Positions 18,150 through 26,329 are shown, numbered from the stretch's first letter. The stretch is DNA of 57,208 nucleotides from Anaerolineae bacterium (GCA_947476335.1 CANJQH010000015.1:1-57208); one strand, 5' to 3'. Notes: a model not told the origin generated them from the sequence alone. Translations and numbers: made by a program.

Positions 18150-20075
18150 ATGCACGTCATCGCCACTGCCGGCCACGTTGACCATGGAAAGTCTACGCTT
18201 GTGCGCGCGCTCACCGGCATTAATCCGGATCGTCTGCGCGAAGAGCAGCGCCGCGAGATGACAATCGATCTCGGCTTCGCCTGGCTGACGCTGCCTGGCG
18301 GCGAATCCGTCGGCGTGATTGACGTGCCGGGCCACATCGATTTCATCGATAACATGCTGGCCGGCGTCGGCGGCATTGATCTGGCGCTGCTCGTCATCGC
18401 TGCGGACGAAGGCCCGATGCCGCAGACGCGCGAGCACCTCGCCATCTTGCAGATGCTGCAGGTGAAGCACGCCGTCGTCGCGCTGACGAAATGTGATCTC
18501 GTCGACGACGAGTGGCTCGAACTGATGCGCGGCGAAGTTGAGCGTCTACTCGCCGGCACGCCGTTGCAGGGCGCACCGCTGATCCCGGTGAGCGCGCGCA
18601 GCGGCATTGGTTTGTCCGCCCTGACGAGCGCACTTACAGATGCGCTGGCGCGCACGCCGCCGCGGCGCGATGTCGGACGGCCGCGCTTGTCTGTCGACCG
18701 CGTCTTTAGCCTTGCCGGCTTCGGCACCATCGTCACTGGCACGCTCGTCGATGGCGTACTGTCGGTCGGCGATGGGATTGAACTCATCACGCGCCGCGGC
18801 GAAGCGCTGCGTTCGCATGTGCGCGGCTTACAGACGCACAAGCAGAAGCTTGAACGCGCACAGCCGGGCAGCCGCGTGGCCGTCAATTTGGCCGGCGTGT
18901 CGGTCGAACAGGCTGCGCGTGGCAGCCTGATTACGTCTCCCGGCTTGGTGCAATCCACTACGCTGGCTGACGTGCAGTTAGAAATGTACGCAGATCCGGC
19001 TGCCGGGCCACGTGAGGGCAGTGCGTTGCGGCACAACGCTGAGGTCAAGATTTTTTGTGGCGCGGCGATGAGCCTGGCGCGCGTGCGGCTGCTGGACGGC
19101 GAATCGCTCGCGGCCGGCGCATGCGGGCCGGCACAGCTGCAGCTGATCGAGCCGCTGCCGTTGCAGCATGGGGAGCGCTTTATTGTGCGCCTGCCCTCGC
19201 CGTCGGCGACGGCTGGCGGAGGCGTGGTGTTGGATGCGCAGCCGTTGCTGCGATATCGGCGCCGCGGCGGCCGGGCGGATGAAGTGGTGCTGGCGCGATT
19301 GAGTGCGCTGCTGCGCGGCACGCCGGACGAGCGGCTGCGCAATGCGCTGGCCGAACTGCGCCTCGCCATGCGCGAGGACGCGGCGCGCAAAGCACAGTTG
19401 AATGCGGCTGAATTTGAGTCTGCATGGTCTGCGCTCGTACAGGATGGCGCAGTCGTTGCTTCGGGAAACTGGCTGGCGCTGAACAGCACGTGGGCGGCGT
19501 TGACGGCGCAGGCGGCTGAGATGCTGGCGGAATTTCACGCACGCCAGCCGCTGGCGGAGGGGATGTCCAAGGAATCGCTGCGCAGCCGTATGCAGCTTGC
19601 GCCGCGCCCATTCGAAGCGCTGCTCGCCAGCGTCGCTGCGCAGTCGCTGCAACAACAGGGCGATGTGGTGCGTCTGCGCGCACATGAGGTGCGGCTCTCG
19701 CCGGCGCAGCAAGCCGCAGTTGATATCTTGTCGCTGCAGCTGGCCCGTGCGCCGTGGAACACGCCGCTGGTGCGCGATTGCAAGGCGGCGCTGGGTGATG
19801 CGGTGTACGAGGTGCTGCTGCGCCGTCGCCGGCTTGTGCAGCTCAACGACGACGTCGTGCTGCTGCCGGCGACGTACGACGACGCCGTCGTGCGCGTGCG
19901 CGCGGAAATCGAGAAGGGCGGCTCGATTACGGCCGCCCAGGTGCGCGACTTATTTGCAACCACGCGCAAATACGCGCTTGCCCTGCTGGAACATCTCGAT
20001 GCTGCCGGCATGACGAAGCGCGCAGGGGATGTGCGGATGCTTATTTCGCCGCGATCCGAATCTGCTTCGGTTTGA
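18150..20075 (+). CDS. selB: Selenocysteine-specific elongation factor SelB
   Basis: The 641-residue protein opens with HVIATAGHVDHGKSTLVRALTG (P-loop), then DVPGH and TKCD G-motifs. The spacing of GIDLALLVIAADEGPMPQTREHLAIL is typical of SelB rather than EF-Tu. Beta-barrel domains follow, then winged-helix repeats. The end reads VRDLFATTRKYALALLEHLDAAGMTKRAGDVRML, matching the last SelB winged helix that binds the SECIS hairpin. It delivers Sec-tRNA to UGA codons. selA, selD and tRNA-Sec are not in the window. Its last 35 bases overlap the convergent Hsp20 gene. Confidence 0.92.
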   Translation: MHVIATAGHVDHGKSTLVRALTGINPDRLREEQRREMTIDLGFAWLTLPGGESVGVIDVPGHIDFIDNMLAGVGGIDLALLVIAADEGPMPQTREHLAILQMLQVKHAVVALTKCDLVDDEWLELMRGEVERLLAGTPLQGAPLIPVSARSGIGLSALTSALTDALARTPPRRDVGRPRLSVDRVFSLAGFGTIVTGTLVDGVLSVGDGIELITRRGEALRSHVRGLQTHKQKLERAQPGSRVAVNLAGVSVEQAARGSLITSPGLVQSTTLADVQLEMYADPAAGPREGSALRHNAEVKIFCGAAMSLARVRLLDGESLAAGACGPAQLQLIEPLPLQHGERFIVRLPSPSATAGGGVVLDAQPLLRYRRRGGRADEVVLARLSALLRGTPDERLRNALAELRLAMREDAARKAQLNAAEFESAWSALVQDGAVVASGNWLALNSTWAALTAQAAEMLAEFHARQPLAEGMSKESLRSRMQLAPRPFEALLASVAAQSLQQQGDVVRLRAHEVRLSPAQQAAVDILSLQLARAPWNTPLVRDCKAALGDAVYEVLLRRRRLVQLNDDVVLLPATYDDAVVRVRAEIEKGGSITAAQVRDLFATTRKYALALLEHLDAAGMTKRAGDVRMLISPRSESASV

Positions 20076-20520
20076 CGACTTCGGCCTTCGGGATGCTCAG
20101 CTGCAGCATGCCGAGCGTGAATTCGGCGGTGGCCTTGTCGGCGTCGACCTCAGCGGGCAGTGCAAAGCGGCGCAGGAAGGACGAGCGGGCGATTTCGCGC
20201 ACATGCTGCTTCTCACCTTCGGCGGCGGTCTCTTCGGCCGCTTCGCCCTTCAGCGTGAGCACGCCGTTTTCAATCGAAATCTCGACCTGTTCCGGCTTCC
20301 AGCCAGGCAGCTCAGCTTCGATGCGATAAGCGTCGGCCGTCTCGCTCAGATCGACGGCTGGGGTGAACGCGCTGGCGCGCGCAGTTGCGCCAAATGCGTC
20401 ACGCACCATGCGATCTATGCGATCCATGCGATCGACGGTGCGGCTGAATGCGAAGGGATCGTGAATTTGCGCGTTCTGCGTATAAGGATTGCGGCTGCGG
20501 CGAACGAGATAGGTATTCAT
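20041..20520 (-). CDS. Small heat-shock protein, Hsp20 family
   Basis: A 159-residue protein with the alpha-crystallin domain: FTPAVDLSETADAYRIEAELPGWKPEQVEISIENGVLTLKGE, then FLRRFALPAEVDADKATAEFTLGMLQLSIPKAE. It prevents aggregation of unfolding proteins as an oligomeric ATP-independent chaperone. The N-terminal arm contains TVDRMDRIDRM, encoded by a 9-bp repeat. The start at 20520 (MNTYLVRRSRNPYTQ) is preferred over an upstream one whose extension runs into a type A element. Its 3' end overlaps selB tail to tail by 35 bases, so the two transcripts are antisense there. Confidence 0.9.
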   Translation of the reverse strand: MNTYLVRRSRNPYTQNAQIHDPFAFSRTVDRMDRIDRMVRDAFGATARASAFTPAVDLSETADAYRIEAELPGWKPEQVEISIENGVLTLKGEAAEETAAEGEKQHVREIARSSFLRRFALPAEVDADKATAEFTLGMLQLSIPKAEVVKPKQIRIAAK

Positions 20521-20676
20521 GATTAATTTTTCCGTATCTGATCCGGGGATCGGTTTTTCTTTGGACTGCACTGGTGAACTGACTGTTCGATGCGTCTGCA
20601 GTGCGCGTCCGACGAAGATCAGAATAGGGCGGCTGCATATGAAAAAGTTAGACGCTGCGTTAGAGATACATTTGCG

Positions 20677-20789
20677 GTAACTACTCAGGCCAGCCATTTT
20701 TCCAACGCGAAACACACTATTCTCTCCCCCCGAAGGGGGAGAGAATAGTGTGTTTCGCGGGAAATACTGATTTGAGCCTGAGTAGTTAC
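20677..20789. mobile_element. Type A palindromic element, reverse orientation
   Basis: A full 113-bp copy flanked by perfect 8-bp direct repeats CATTTGCG (20669-20676 and 20790-20797). The inner asymmetric part is inverted relative to most other copies. The right border lies only 24 bases before the lexA -35 box. Confidence 0.92.
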
Positions 20790-20813
20790 CATTTGCGACG
20801 ATGCCTCGCGCTC

Positions 20814-20842
20814 TTGACGTAGAACACCTGTTCGCCTAATAT
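20814..20842 (+). promoter_or_regulatory. lexA promoter
   Basis: TTGACG (20814-20819), a 17-base spacer and TAATAT (20837-20842) form a near-consensus sigma-70-type promoter. A LexA box lies inside the spacer. The start of transcription would fall near 20849, giving an untranslated leader of about 88 bases. Confidence 0.85.
20821..20834 (+). promoter_or_regulatory. LexA box 1
   Basis: AGAACACCTGTTCG contains GAAC-N4-GTTC, the Bacillus-type (Cheo box) LexA operator. It lies between the -35 and -10 boxes, where bound LexA would block RNA polymerase. Confidence 0.85.
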
Positions 20843-20853
20843 TGCAAAGTCTT

Positions 20854-20867
20854 AGAACAAAAGTTTC
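20854..20867 (+). promoter_or_regulatory. LexA box 2
   Basis: AGAACAAAAGTTTC gives GAAC-N4-GTTT, one mismatch from the operator in box 1. It sits just past the predicted transcription start, 33 bases from box 1 (about three helical turns). Confidence 0.65.
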
Positions 20868-20936
20868 GCTTGACCCGTCGGCAGATCCGTCGGTTGAGGG
20901 ATATGGGCTTCAGCTCTCAGAAAGGCAGGTGTGCAG

Positions 20937-21587
20937 ATGGCGAATACGCCGACCGGATCTCTTACCGATTCGCAGCAGCGGATTATGGACTTCATCAATC
21001 GGTACGTCTCGATGAACGACGTGCCGCCGACGATTCGTGAGATACAGCACGGCGCTGGGATTAGTTCGACGTCGATGGTGAGTTATCACCTGAAGGCGCT
21101 GGAGCGGGCGAATTTATTGAACCGGCGCGAGCGAAGTTCGCGTGGGGTAATGGTGCGCGATCCTGAGCGGGTGAATCTGCGCAGTGTATTGAATGTGCCC
21201 GTGGTGGGTCGCATTGTCGCTTCGGAGCCGGTGCCGATGCCAGACGCGGATGCGATGCGCGATTCAGAGAACAGCGTGCAGGTTGCGCGCAGCCTGGTGA
21301 ATGGCGACGAAGATTTGTACGCGCTGGAAGTGAAGGGCAACTCGATGATTGATGCGCTGATCAGCGACGGGGACATTGTCGTGATGAAGCGCATGACCGA
21401 AGTGCAGAACGGCGATCTGGCCGCGGTTTTTCTGACGGATCGCAATGAGGCGACGCTGAAGCGCGTATATCACGAGGGCCGCCGACTGCGGCTGAAGCCG
21501 GAGAATCCGACGATGCAGCCATTTTATGTCGATGCCCGTCATGTGCAGATTCAGGGCAAGGTCGTGTGCGTGCTGCGGAAGGTGTAA
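20937..21587 (+). CDS. lexA: LexA repressor
   Basis: A 216-residue SOS repressor. The N-terminal winged helix (residues about 8-70) includes PPTIREIQHGAGISSTSMVSYHLKALERANLL. The S24 peptidase half carries Ser136 (GNSMIDAL) and Lys175 (EATLKRV), the catalytic dyad. The self-cleavage site reads VVGRIVASEPV, so the scissile bond would be Ala95-Ser96 instead of the usual Ala-Gly. It represses SOS genes until RecA triggers autocleavage. ATG 20937 is preferred over GTG 20931 because AAAGGCAGG is then better spaced. Two LexA boxes overlie the promoter, so it is autoregulated. Confidence 0.95.
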   Translation: MANTPTGSLTDSQQRIMDFINRYVSMNDVPPTIREIQHGAGISSTSMVSYHLKALERANLLNRRERSSRGVMVRDPERVNLRSVLNVPVVGRIVASEPVPMPDADAMRDSENSVQVARSLVNGDEDLYALEVKGNSMIDALISDGDIVVMKRMTEVQNGDLAAVFLTDRNEATLKRVYHEGRRLRLKPENPTMQPFYVDARHVQIQGKVVCVLRKV

Positions 21588-21590
21588 CCG

Positions 21591-21641
21591 GAGACGACGG
21601 CCGTTGACTGAGTGCCAACGGCTGCCGACCGTCGTTTTTTA
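21591..21641 (+). terminator. lexA terminator
   Basis: CGACGGCCGTTG pairs with CAACGG...CCGTCG around an internal loop, followed by six T bases. It lies between convergent lexA and sufD, and its T-run touches the sufD stop codon. Confidence 0.75.
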
Positions 21642-22973
21642 CGCGATTTTGCGCCCGATTTCCTCGAGCAGGCGTTCGCGGGTTTCCTCGAGTGGGATGC
21701 GCTCGATGACTGGGGCGAAGAAGCCTTCGACGATGAGTCGGCGTGCTTCATCCTCGGGGATGCCGCGCGACGCCAGGTAGAACATCGGCTCGATTTCGAT
21801 CTTGCCCACCGTTGCTCCGTGCGTGCAGCGCACGTCGTCGGCTTCGATTTCGAGGCCGGGGATCGAATCGGCACGGCTGTGTTCGCTCAGCTGCAGATTG
21901 CGGTTGGCCTGGTAGGCGTCGGTTTTCTGCGCATCCCGGAAGACGCGAATGTTGCCGCGCCAGACGGTGCGTGCGTCGTCGCGCAGTGCCGATTTATAGA
22001 GCAGGTCGCTGCGGCAATGCGGTGCGATGTGGTTCTGCTGCGTGTCGTAATGGAACTGCTGGCGCGTGTCTGCAAAATAGACGCCGCTCATCAGCGCTAC
22101 ACCGTGTGGTCCGACCATGTCAGATTCGATCAGATTCTTGTTGAACTTGCCGCCGATGCCGCCGACGACCCAGTGCAGTGTGGCTTCTTCGCCGACACGT
22201 GCGCGTTCGGTGCTGAAGTTGTAGACATTGCGTGCGTAGTCCTGGATATTGACATAATCGAGCTGTGCGCCCTTGCCGAGCACGATTTCCACAACGCTGT
22301 TGTTCAGCACTACGCCTTCACCGGCGGCGCTGGCGAATTCCTCGATCAGCGTGGCCTTGGCACCTTCTTCCAGGACGACCAGCGTGTGGCTGAAGCCGAA
22401 GCGTTGCCCAGCCGACAGCCACGTCGCTGTGCGCAGCGGTTGTTCGATCTGCACGCCCTTCGGCACGTAGAGCACCACGCCACCGCGCATTAGCGTGGCG
22501 TGCATGGCGGCGAAGTACGAGTCGGTCAGCTTGACTGCGCTCATCAGGTGCTGCGAAAGCAAATCCTGGCGATATTGGATGGCGGTGCCAAGATCGGCGA
22601 ACAGTACACCTTGTTCGGCCAGCGCCGGATCGGTGTGATGCTGAATGGCGACGCCGTCGACATGCAGCATCCATCCGGGGGTGGTGACGCCGGTGGTCAG
22701 CGCTGCCCAGTTCTGCGGCGGCGTTGGCAGTGGGCCGTCGGCGCGCACCGTCGGCAGCATCTGCTCGAGGCGGAACTGGCTGAGATCGACGCGGCGCCAG
22801 ATTTCATCGTGCCGATTGGGGGCGGGCGTTTCGCGGAAAAGACGCCACGCTTCGAGCCGACGCTCGCGCATCCACGTTGGTTCACCGAGGGCGGCGCTGT
22901 AATTTTCAACAGTTTCGCGCGTCAGATCGCCGCTTTTTACCAGCGGCGTGGGTTTCATTACGGCAATAGACAT
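21639..22973 (-). CDS. sufD: Fe-S cluster assembly protein SufD
   Basis: A 444-residue member of the SufB/SufD family. The C-terminal half has the beta-helix signature, including DVRCTHGATVGKIEIEPMFYLASRGIPEDEARRLIVEGFF, and the size and divergent N-terminus fit SufD rather than SufB. SufD joins SufB and SufC in the scaffold that builds iron-sulfur clusters. No sufB, sufC or sufS lies beside it, so the gene is isolated here. ATG 22973 (MSIAVMKPTPLVK) is used; ATG 22958 is also possible. Tandem repeats begin immediately upstream of the start. Confidence 0.85.
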   Translation of the reverse strand: MSIAVMKPTPLVKSGDLTRETVENYSAALGEPTWMRERRLEAWRLFRETPAPNRHDEIWRRVDLSQFRLEQMLPTVRADGPLPTPPQNWAALTTGVTTPGWMLHVDGVAIQHHTDPALAEQGVLFADLGTAIQYRQDLLSQHLMSAVKLTDSYFAAMHATLMRGGVVLYVPKGVQIEQPLRTATWLSAGQRFGFSHTLVVLEEGAKATLIEEFASAAGEGVVLNNSVVEIVLGKGAQLDYVNIQDYARNVYNFSTERARVGEEATLHWVVGGIGGKFNKNLIESDMVGPHGVALMSGVYFADTRQQFHYDTQQNHIAPHCRSDLLYKSALRDDARTVWRGNIRVFRDAQKTDAYQANRNLQLSEHSRADSIPGLEIEADDVRCTHGATVGKIEIEPMFYLASRGIPEDEARRLIVEGFFAPVIERIPLEETRERLLEEIGRKIA

Positions 22974-23036
22974 CTTAATAACATTCCTTAATAACATTCC
23001 GAAAAGAATTCCGAAAAGAATTCCGAAAAGAATTCT
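22974..23036. repeat. 13-bp and 12-bp tandem repeats before sufD
   Basis: Two copies of CTTAATAACATTC are followed by three copies of GAAAAGAATTCC (last one varied). They start at the sufD start codon and would form the 5' part of its mRNA or its promoter. Confidence 0.85.
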
Positions 23037-23110
23037 GAGTTTGAGGTTCGAGGCAATTACGCAGCCTCATTTTATTTTTACATCGCTGCAGTGAATGCGG
23101 CCTGCACGAT

Positions 23111-23195
23111 CACTACAGGTGACAAGTCACTACAGGTGACAAGCCACTACAGGTGACAAGCCACTACAGGTGACAAGTCACTACAGGTGACAAGA
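23111..23195. repeat. 17-bp tandem repeat, five copies
   Basis: Five direct copies of CACTACAGGTGACAAGT with T/C variation at the last base. There are no spacers between units, so this is not a CRISPR array. It lies between divergent sufD and the PP2C gene. Confidence 0.9.
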
Positions 23196-23352
23196 TAGAG
23201 CACGGAGATTTTACTGGGCAGGCTGAGGCAGTGATGAGCGGATGAGCGGATGAGTGGGAACAGCTTTGTAGGCATGCTTTTGCATAATGCCTGGTGTCAT
23301 GATTTGTTAAAAACGCAAGAAAAAAATGATCATGTAAACGGCTGATCGCTGG

Positions 23353-23358
23353 TACACT
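23353..23358 (+). promoter_or_regulatory. -10 box of PP2C gene
   Basis: TACACT lies 7 bases before the ATG at 23366. The lack of a Shine-Dalgarno match suggests a leaderless mRNA. Confidence 0.45.
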
Positions 23359-23365
23359 GTAGCTC

Positions 23366-24151
23366 ATGGATCTCGCCCAATCCACTGCAAAGTTACACAT
23401 TGACCACGGTTGTGCTTCGCATACTGGTTTTACACGGCCGCTCAATGAGGATAGCTGGTGTGTGATGACACCAGAAACGATATTGCCCATGTATATGCAC
23501 AAGCCGCTGCTGCTTGCAGTTGCTGATGGCATGGGAGGGGAGGAGGCGGGGGAAGTCGCTAGTCGCATCGCCATTGATCAGTTATGTAAAGAGACGCAGC
23601 GTTTGTATCAGGCGCAGCTGTCCCCCGACGAAGGACGCATTCCTGACATTGTTGCGTGCATCAACGACGCTGTGGCGGACGAAGCACAGCGGCGCGGCCA
23701 CCCGATGGGTAGCACGCTTGTCTTCGCCTTGTTGCATGAGGGGCGCGCATTTCTTGCCAATATCGGCGACAGCCGCATTTATCTGTGGCGCAGTGGCGGT
23801 AATTCGCTGACACGCCTCGTCAAAGACCATTCCCTCGTGCAGTTGCTCGTCGATGAGGGCATCATCGACGAGCACGATCGATACACGCACCCGCGGCGGA
23901 ATTTCATCACCCGCTCGCTTGGCGATTCGAATACCGGCGTCTCCGACGATAACCCGGTTCTGAATTTGCAGTCAGGCGACTGGCTGCTGCTGTGTTCGGA
24001 TGGGCTGTGGGAAATGGTGCGCGACGATGCAATTCTTGCGGTGCTGCGCAACGCATCCAGCGCACAACGCGCATGCGACGAACTGATTGCCATGGCCAAT
24101 CGCAACGGCGGTGAGGACAACATCACTGCCGCCATTGCGCGCGTGCTTTAA
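23366..24151 (+). CDS. PP2C-type Ser/Thr protein phosphatase
   Basis: A 261-residue bacterial PP2C phosphatase with all metal-binding motifs: RPLNEDSW near residue 24, VADGMGGEEAGEVAS near 53, MGSTLVFALL, NIGDSRIYLW, CSDGLWEMV and NGGEDNITAAI at the end. It removes phosphate from Ser/Thr residues using two metal ions and is cytoplasmic, with no membrane segment. Bacterial partners are usually Hanks-type kinases, but no kinase gene is next to it. Its stop overlaps the convergent Nudix gene by four bases. Confidence 0.9.
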   Translation: MDLAQSTAKLHIDHGCASHTGFTRPLNEDSWCVMTPETILPMYMHKPLLLAVADGMGGEEAGEVASRIAIDQLCKETQRLYQAQLSPDEGRIPDIVACINDAVADEAQRRGHPMGSTLVFALLHEGRAFLANIGDSRIYLWRSGGNSLTRLVKDHSLVQLLVDEGIIDEHDRYTHPRRNFITRSLGDSNTGVSDDNPVLNLQSGDWLLLCSDGLWEMVRDDAILAVLRNASSAQRACDELIAMANRNGGEDNITAAIARVL

Positions 24152-24699
24152 GCGCGCTGCGCGTCCAGCCACAGCAGCGCCATTGCAAACGCCTGCGACC
24201 ATGACAGCAGGCTGCATTCGCCGCGCAGCAGCGCCGTGCGCAGCGCTTCTTTCGGAATCAGCTGCATTTGCATTTCTTCCAGATCATCGCGATCGATTGC
24301 GCCGACCTGCTTCGCTCCGCATGCCAAAAAAATGTGCGCTGCCCCACAGCCGCGGTTGCCGTCGACGGGAAAGCGGCCAAAGGAGATCCATTCGTCTGCT
24401 GCGTAGCCTGTCTCTTCGCGTAACTCACGCCTGGCTGCGGTTAGCGGATCTTCGCCGGGTTCGATGTAGCCGCCGCACAGCGACAGCGAAACTCCATCGG
24501 TCGCATATTTCACTTGGCGGAAGCATACGAACTCGCCCGCGTCCGTCACCGCGGCCACATTCACGTAATCGGGCGTAATCACCCACGTCCAATCCGGGAT
24601 CACTGTTCCGTCAGGCAGCTCAACTTCGTGTTCTTCGACGGTGAGCCATTTGGGTTGGTGTAGTCGCAGCGTGCGTCGCAGGGTTTTCCAAGGTTGCAT
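24148..24699 (-). CDS. Nudix hydrolase (ADP-ribose pyrophosphatase-like)
   Basis: A 183-residue protein with a complete Nudix box: G77, E83, R91-E92, E95-E96 and G98 within GGYIEPGEDPLTAARRELRE and EETGY. The preceding YVNVAAVTDAGEFVCFRQVKY strand pattern resembles ADP-ribose or nucleoside-diphosphate-sugar pyrophosphatases. It hydrolyses a nucleoside diphosphate linked to another moiety, using Mg ions. Its start lies 80 bases inside the 3' end of the permease gene on the same strand, so it is translated from the iron-transport mRNA or from an internal promoter. Confidence 0.87.
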   Translation of the reverse strand: MQPWKTLRRTLRLHQPKWLTVEEHEVELPDGTVIPDWTWVITPDYVNVAAVTDAGEFVCFRQVKYATDGVSLSLCGGYIEPGEDPLTAARRELREETGYAADEWISFGRFPVDGNRGCGAAHIFLACGAKQVGAIDRDDLEEMQMQLIPKEALRTALLRGECSLLSWSQAFAMALLWLDAQRA

Positions 24700-26329
24700 G
24701 GGGCCGATTATGCCGATTATGCTGATTATGGATGGAAGAGCGGTCGCCGTCAGCGGTCAGCAAAACCAGCGGAATCGCCGTGCATGCGAGCAGCAGCAGC
24801 GCTGCCGGAGCCGCCTGCGTGTATACGCTTTCGCTGGCGGCGGCCCAGATGCGCACCGGCAGTGTATCGAAGCCGGGCGGACGCAGCAGCACAGCCAGCG
24901 GCAGTTCCTTCATCGCCGCGACGAAGGCGAGCAGCCAGCCGGCCATGATTCCGCGCCGCGCCACTGGCAGGGTTATGCGTTGGAATATCTGTAAACGTCT
25001 CGCCCCGAGTGCACAGGCCGCCTGCTCGAGCAGTGGCGACGCAGCGCGCAGCGCGCCTTCATTTGTCGTCATCGATTGTGGCAGCAGCCGCAGGGCCAGT
25101 CCGATTGCCAGCGCCGCCCACGTGCCGTACAGCAGCGGCAGCATGCGATTGAACAATAGGATCAGCGCGAGGCCGATCAGCATGCCGGGCAGCACGTTCG
25201 AGCTGCGCCCGATCGCCAACAGCAGCGTTGTAATGCGGCCAGGTGCGCGCGTCGCCAGCAGCGCCGGGGCCAGCGCCGCTGCTGTCGCCATCGTTGCGGC
25301 GGCGGCGGCCAGCAGCACGCTGTTCAAGCCATGTCGCCAGGTGGCGTCCGAGCCGACGCTCCAGATTTGGTCGACCTGCGTTGGCGCCAGCCAGCCGCTG
25401 ATGCTGAGGCCGGCGAGCACTGTCGTGGGCACGCCCAGCGCCGCTGCAGCGACGAAGGCCACCATCGCCGTCGCCGGCGCCCGCCCGCGGCCGAGCGGAA
25501 TCGGCGCCGGTTCATGATCGACGGCGCCGACCGACAATCTTCGGCCGCGCCGTGCCAGAAGCGATTCCCCGGCCAGCAGCGGCGCCGTCAGTGCGATCAG
25601 CACCAGGCTCAGCACCGCCGCCGCCGAACGATCCACCTGGCCGGCGAACTGGTTGTAGATCGCCACGGTGAACGTGCGGTAGCGCAGCATCGACACTGTG
25701 CCGAAATCGCTCAGTGCGTACATGCCGACGAGCAGCGTTCCCCCCAGCAGCATCGGCGCGACGAGTGGCAGCGTGACGCGCACGAAGGCGCCTGCACCAC
25801 CGCAGCCGAGCATGCGCGCGGCCTCTTCCAGCGTGCGGCTGCCGCCGCGCAGCGCTGCTGAAACCGGCAGGAAGACGTACGGATACACGCATAGAGCCGT
25901 TACCAGCGCAGCCCCACCGAGCGAATAGATGTCGGCCGCCGGCAGCACGCCGAGGGGTGCGCCGGTGACGGCCATGTATGCGCGTTCGGTGATGCCACCG
26001 CGGCGCAGCAGCAGGATGTAGCACAGCGCGCTGACGTACGCCGGCATCGCCAGCGGCATCGCCAGCAGCCATCGCCACGTGCGCTGCCCCGGCAGGTCTG
26101 TGCGTTCGACCAGCCAGGCCAGCCCGAAGCCCAGCAGCGCTGCAATACCCATCGTGGCTGCGGCGTAGCGCACGCTGCCGGCAAATAGCCTGGGCAGCTG
26201 GCTGTTCCACACTCCGAACCAGGCTGCTGCCGGCGCCTGCACTGCGCGCAGCAGGATGTAGCACAGCGGTGCTGCTGCGATCATGACGACGACGACCGCC
26301 AATGCCTTGAGAAATCGTCCGGGGAGCAT
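24620..26329 (-). CDS. Iron(III) ABC transporter permease
   Basis: A 569-residue integral membrane protein with about twelve hydrophobic segments in two homologous halves, as in FbpB/SfuB-type ferric permeases. Each half carries an EAA-like loop (ALRGGSRTLEEAARMLGCGGAGAFVRVTLP and ALRAASPLLEQAACALGARRLQIFQRITLP). The binding-protein gene ends three bases upstream, so both form an operon; an ATPase gene is absent from the window. The last 50 or so residues are polar low complexity with an NHN/HNR run encoded by a 9-bp repeat at 24704-24730, and overlap the Nudix gene. Confidence 0.88.
   Translation of the reverse strand: MLPGRFLKALAVVVVMIAAAPLCYILLRAVQAPAAAWFGVWNSQLPRLFAGSVRYAAATMGIAALLGFGLAWLVERTDLPGQRTWRWLLAMPLAMPAYVSALCYILLLRRGGITERAYMAVTGAPLGVLPAADIYSLGGAALVTALCVYPYVFLPVSAALRGGSRTLEEAARMLGCGGAGAFVRVTLPLVAPMLLGGTLLVGMYALSDFGTVSMLRYRTFTVAIYNQFAGQVDRSAAAVLSLVLIALTAPLLAGESLLARRGRRLSVGAVDHEPAPIPLGRGRAPATAMVAFVAAAALGVPTTVLAGLSISGWLAPTQVDQIWSVGSDATWRHGLNSVLLAAAAATMATAAALAPALLATRAPGRITTLLLAIGRSSNVLPGMLIGLALILLFNRMLPLLYGTWAALAIGLALRLLPQSMTTNEGALRAASPLLEQAACALGARRLQIFQRITLPVARRGIMAGWLLAFVAAMKELPLAVLLRPPGFDTLPVRIWAAASESVYTQAAPAALLLLACTAIPLVLLTADGDRSSIHNQHNRHNRPHATLENPATHAATTPTQMAHRRRTRS
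24704..24730. repeat. 9-bp tandem repeat in permease tail
   Basis: Three copies of GCCGATTAT (third varied) lie in frame in the permease C-terminus and just upstream of the Nudix start codon. Confidence 0.75.

Larger units (their letters stand above)
20521..20936. other. Divergent Hsp20/lexA spacer
   Basis: No gene is seen. It holds a type A element (20677-20789), the lexA promoter (20814-20842) and two LexA boxes. No CIRCE or other heat-shock operator was recognised before hsp20. Confidence 0.7.

Noticed and set aside
18150..20075. A selenoprotein gene near selB
   Set aside because: I looked for coding similarity continuing past an in-frame TGA beside selB and tpx and found none.
23111..23195. 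Possible CRISPR array
   Set aside because: Units of 17 bp are directly adjacent with no spacers, and no cas gene is present.
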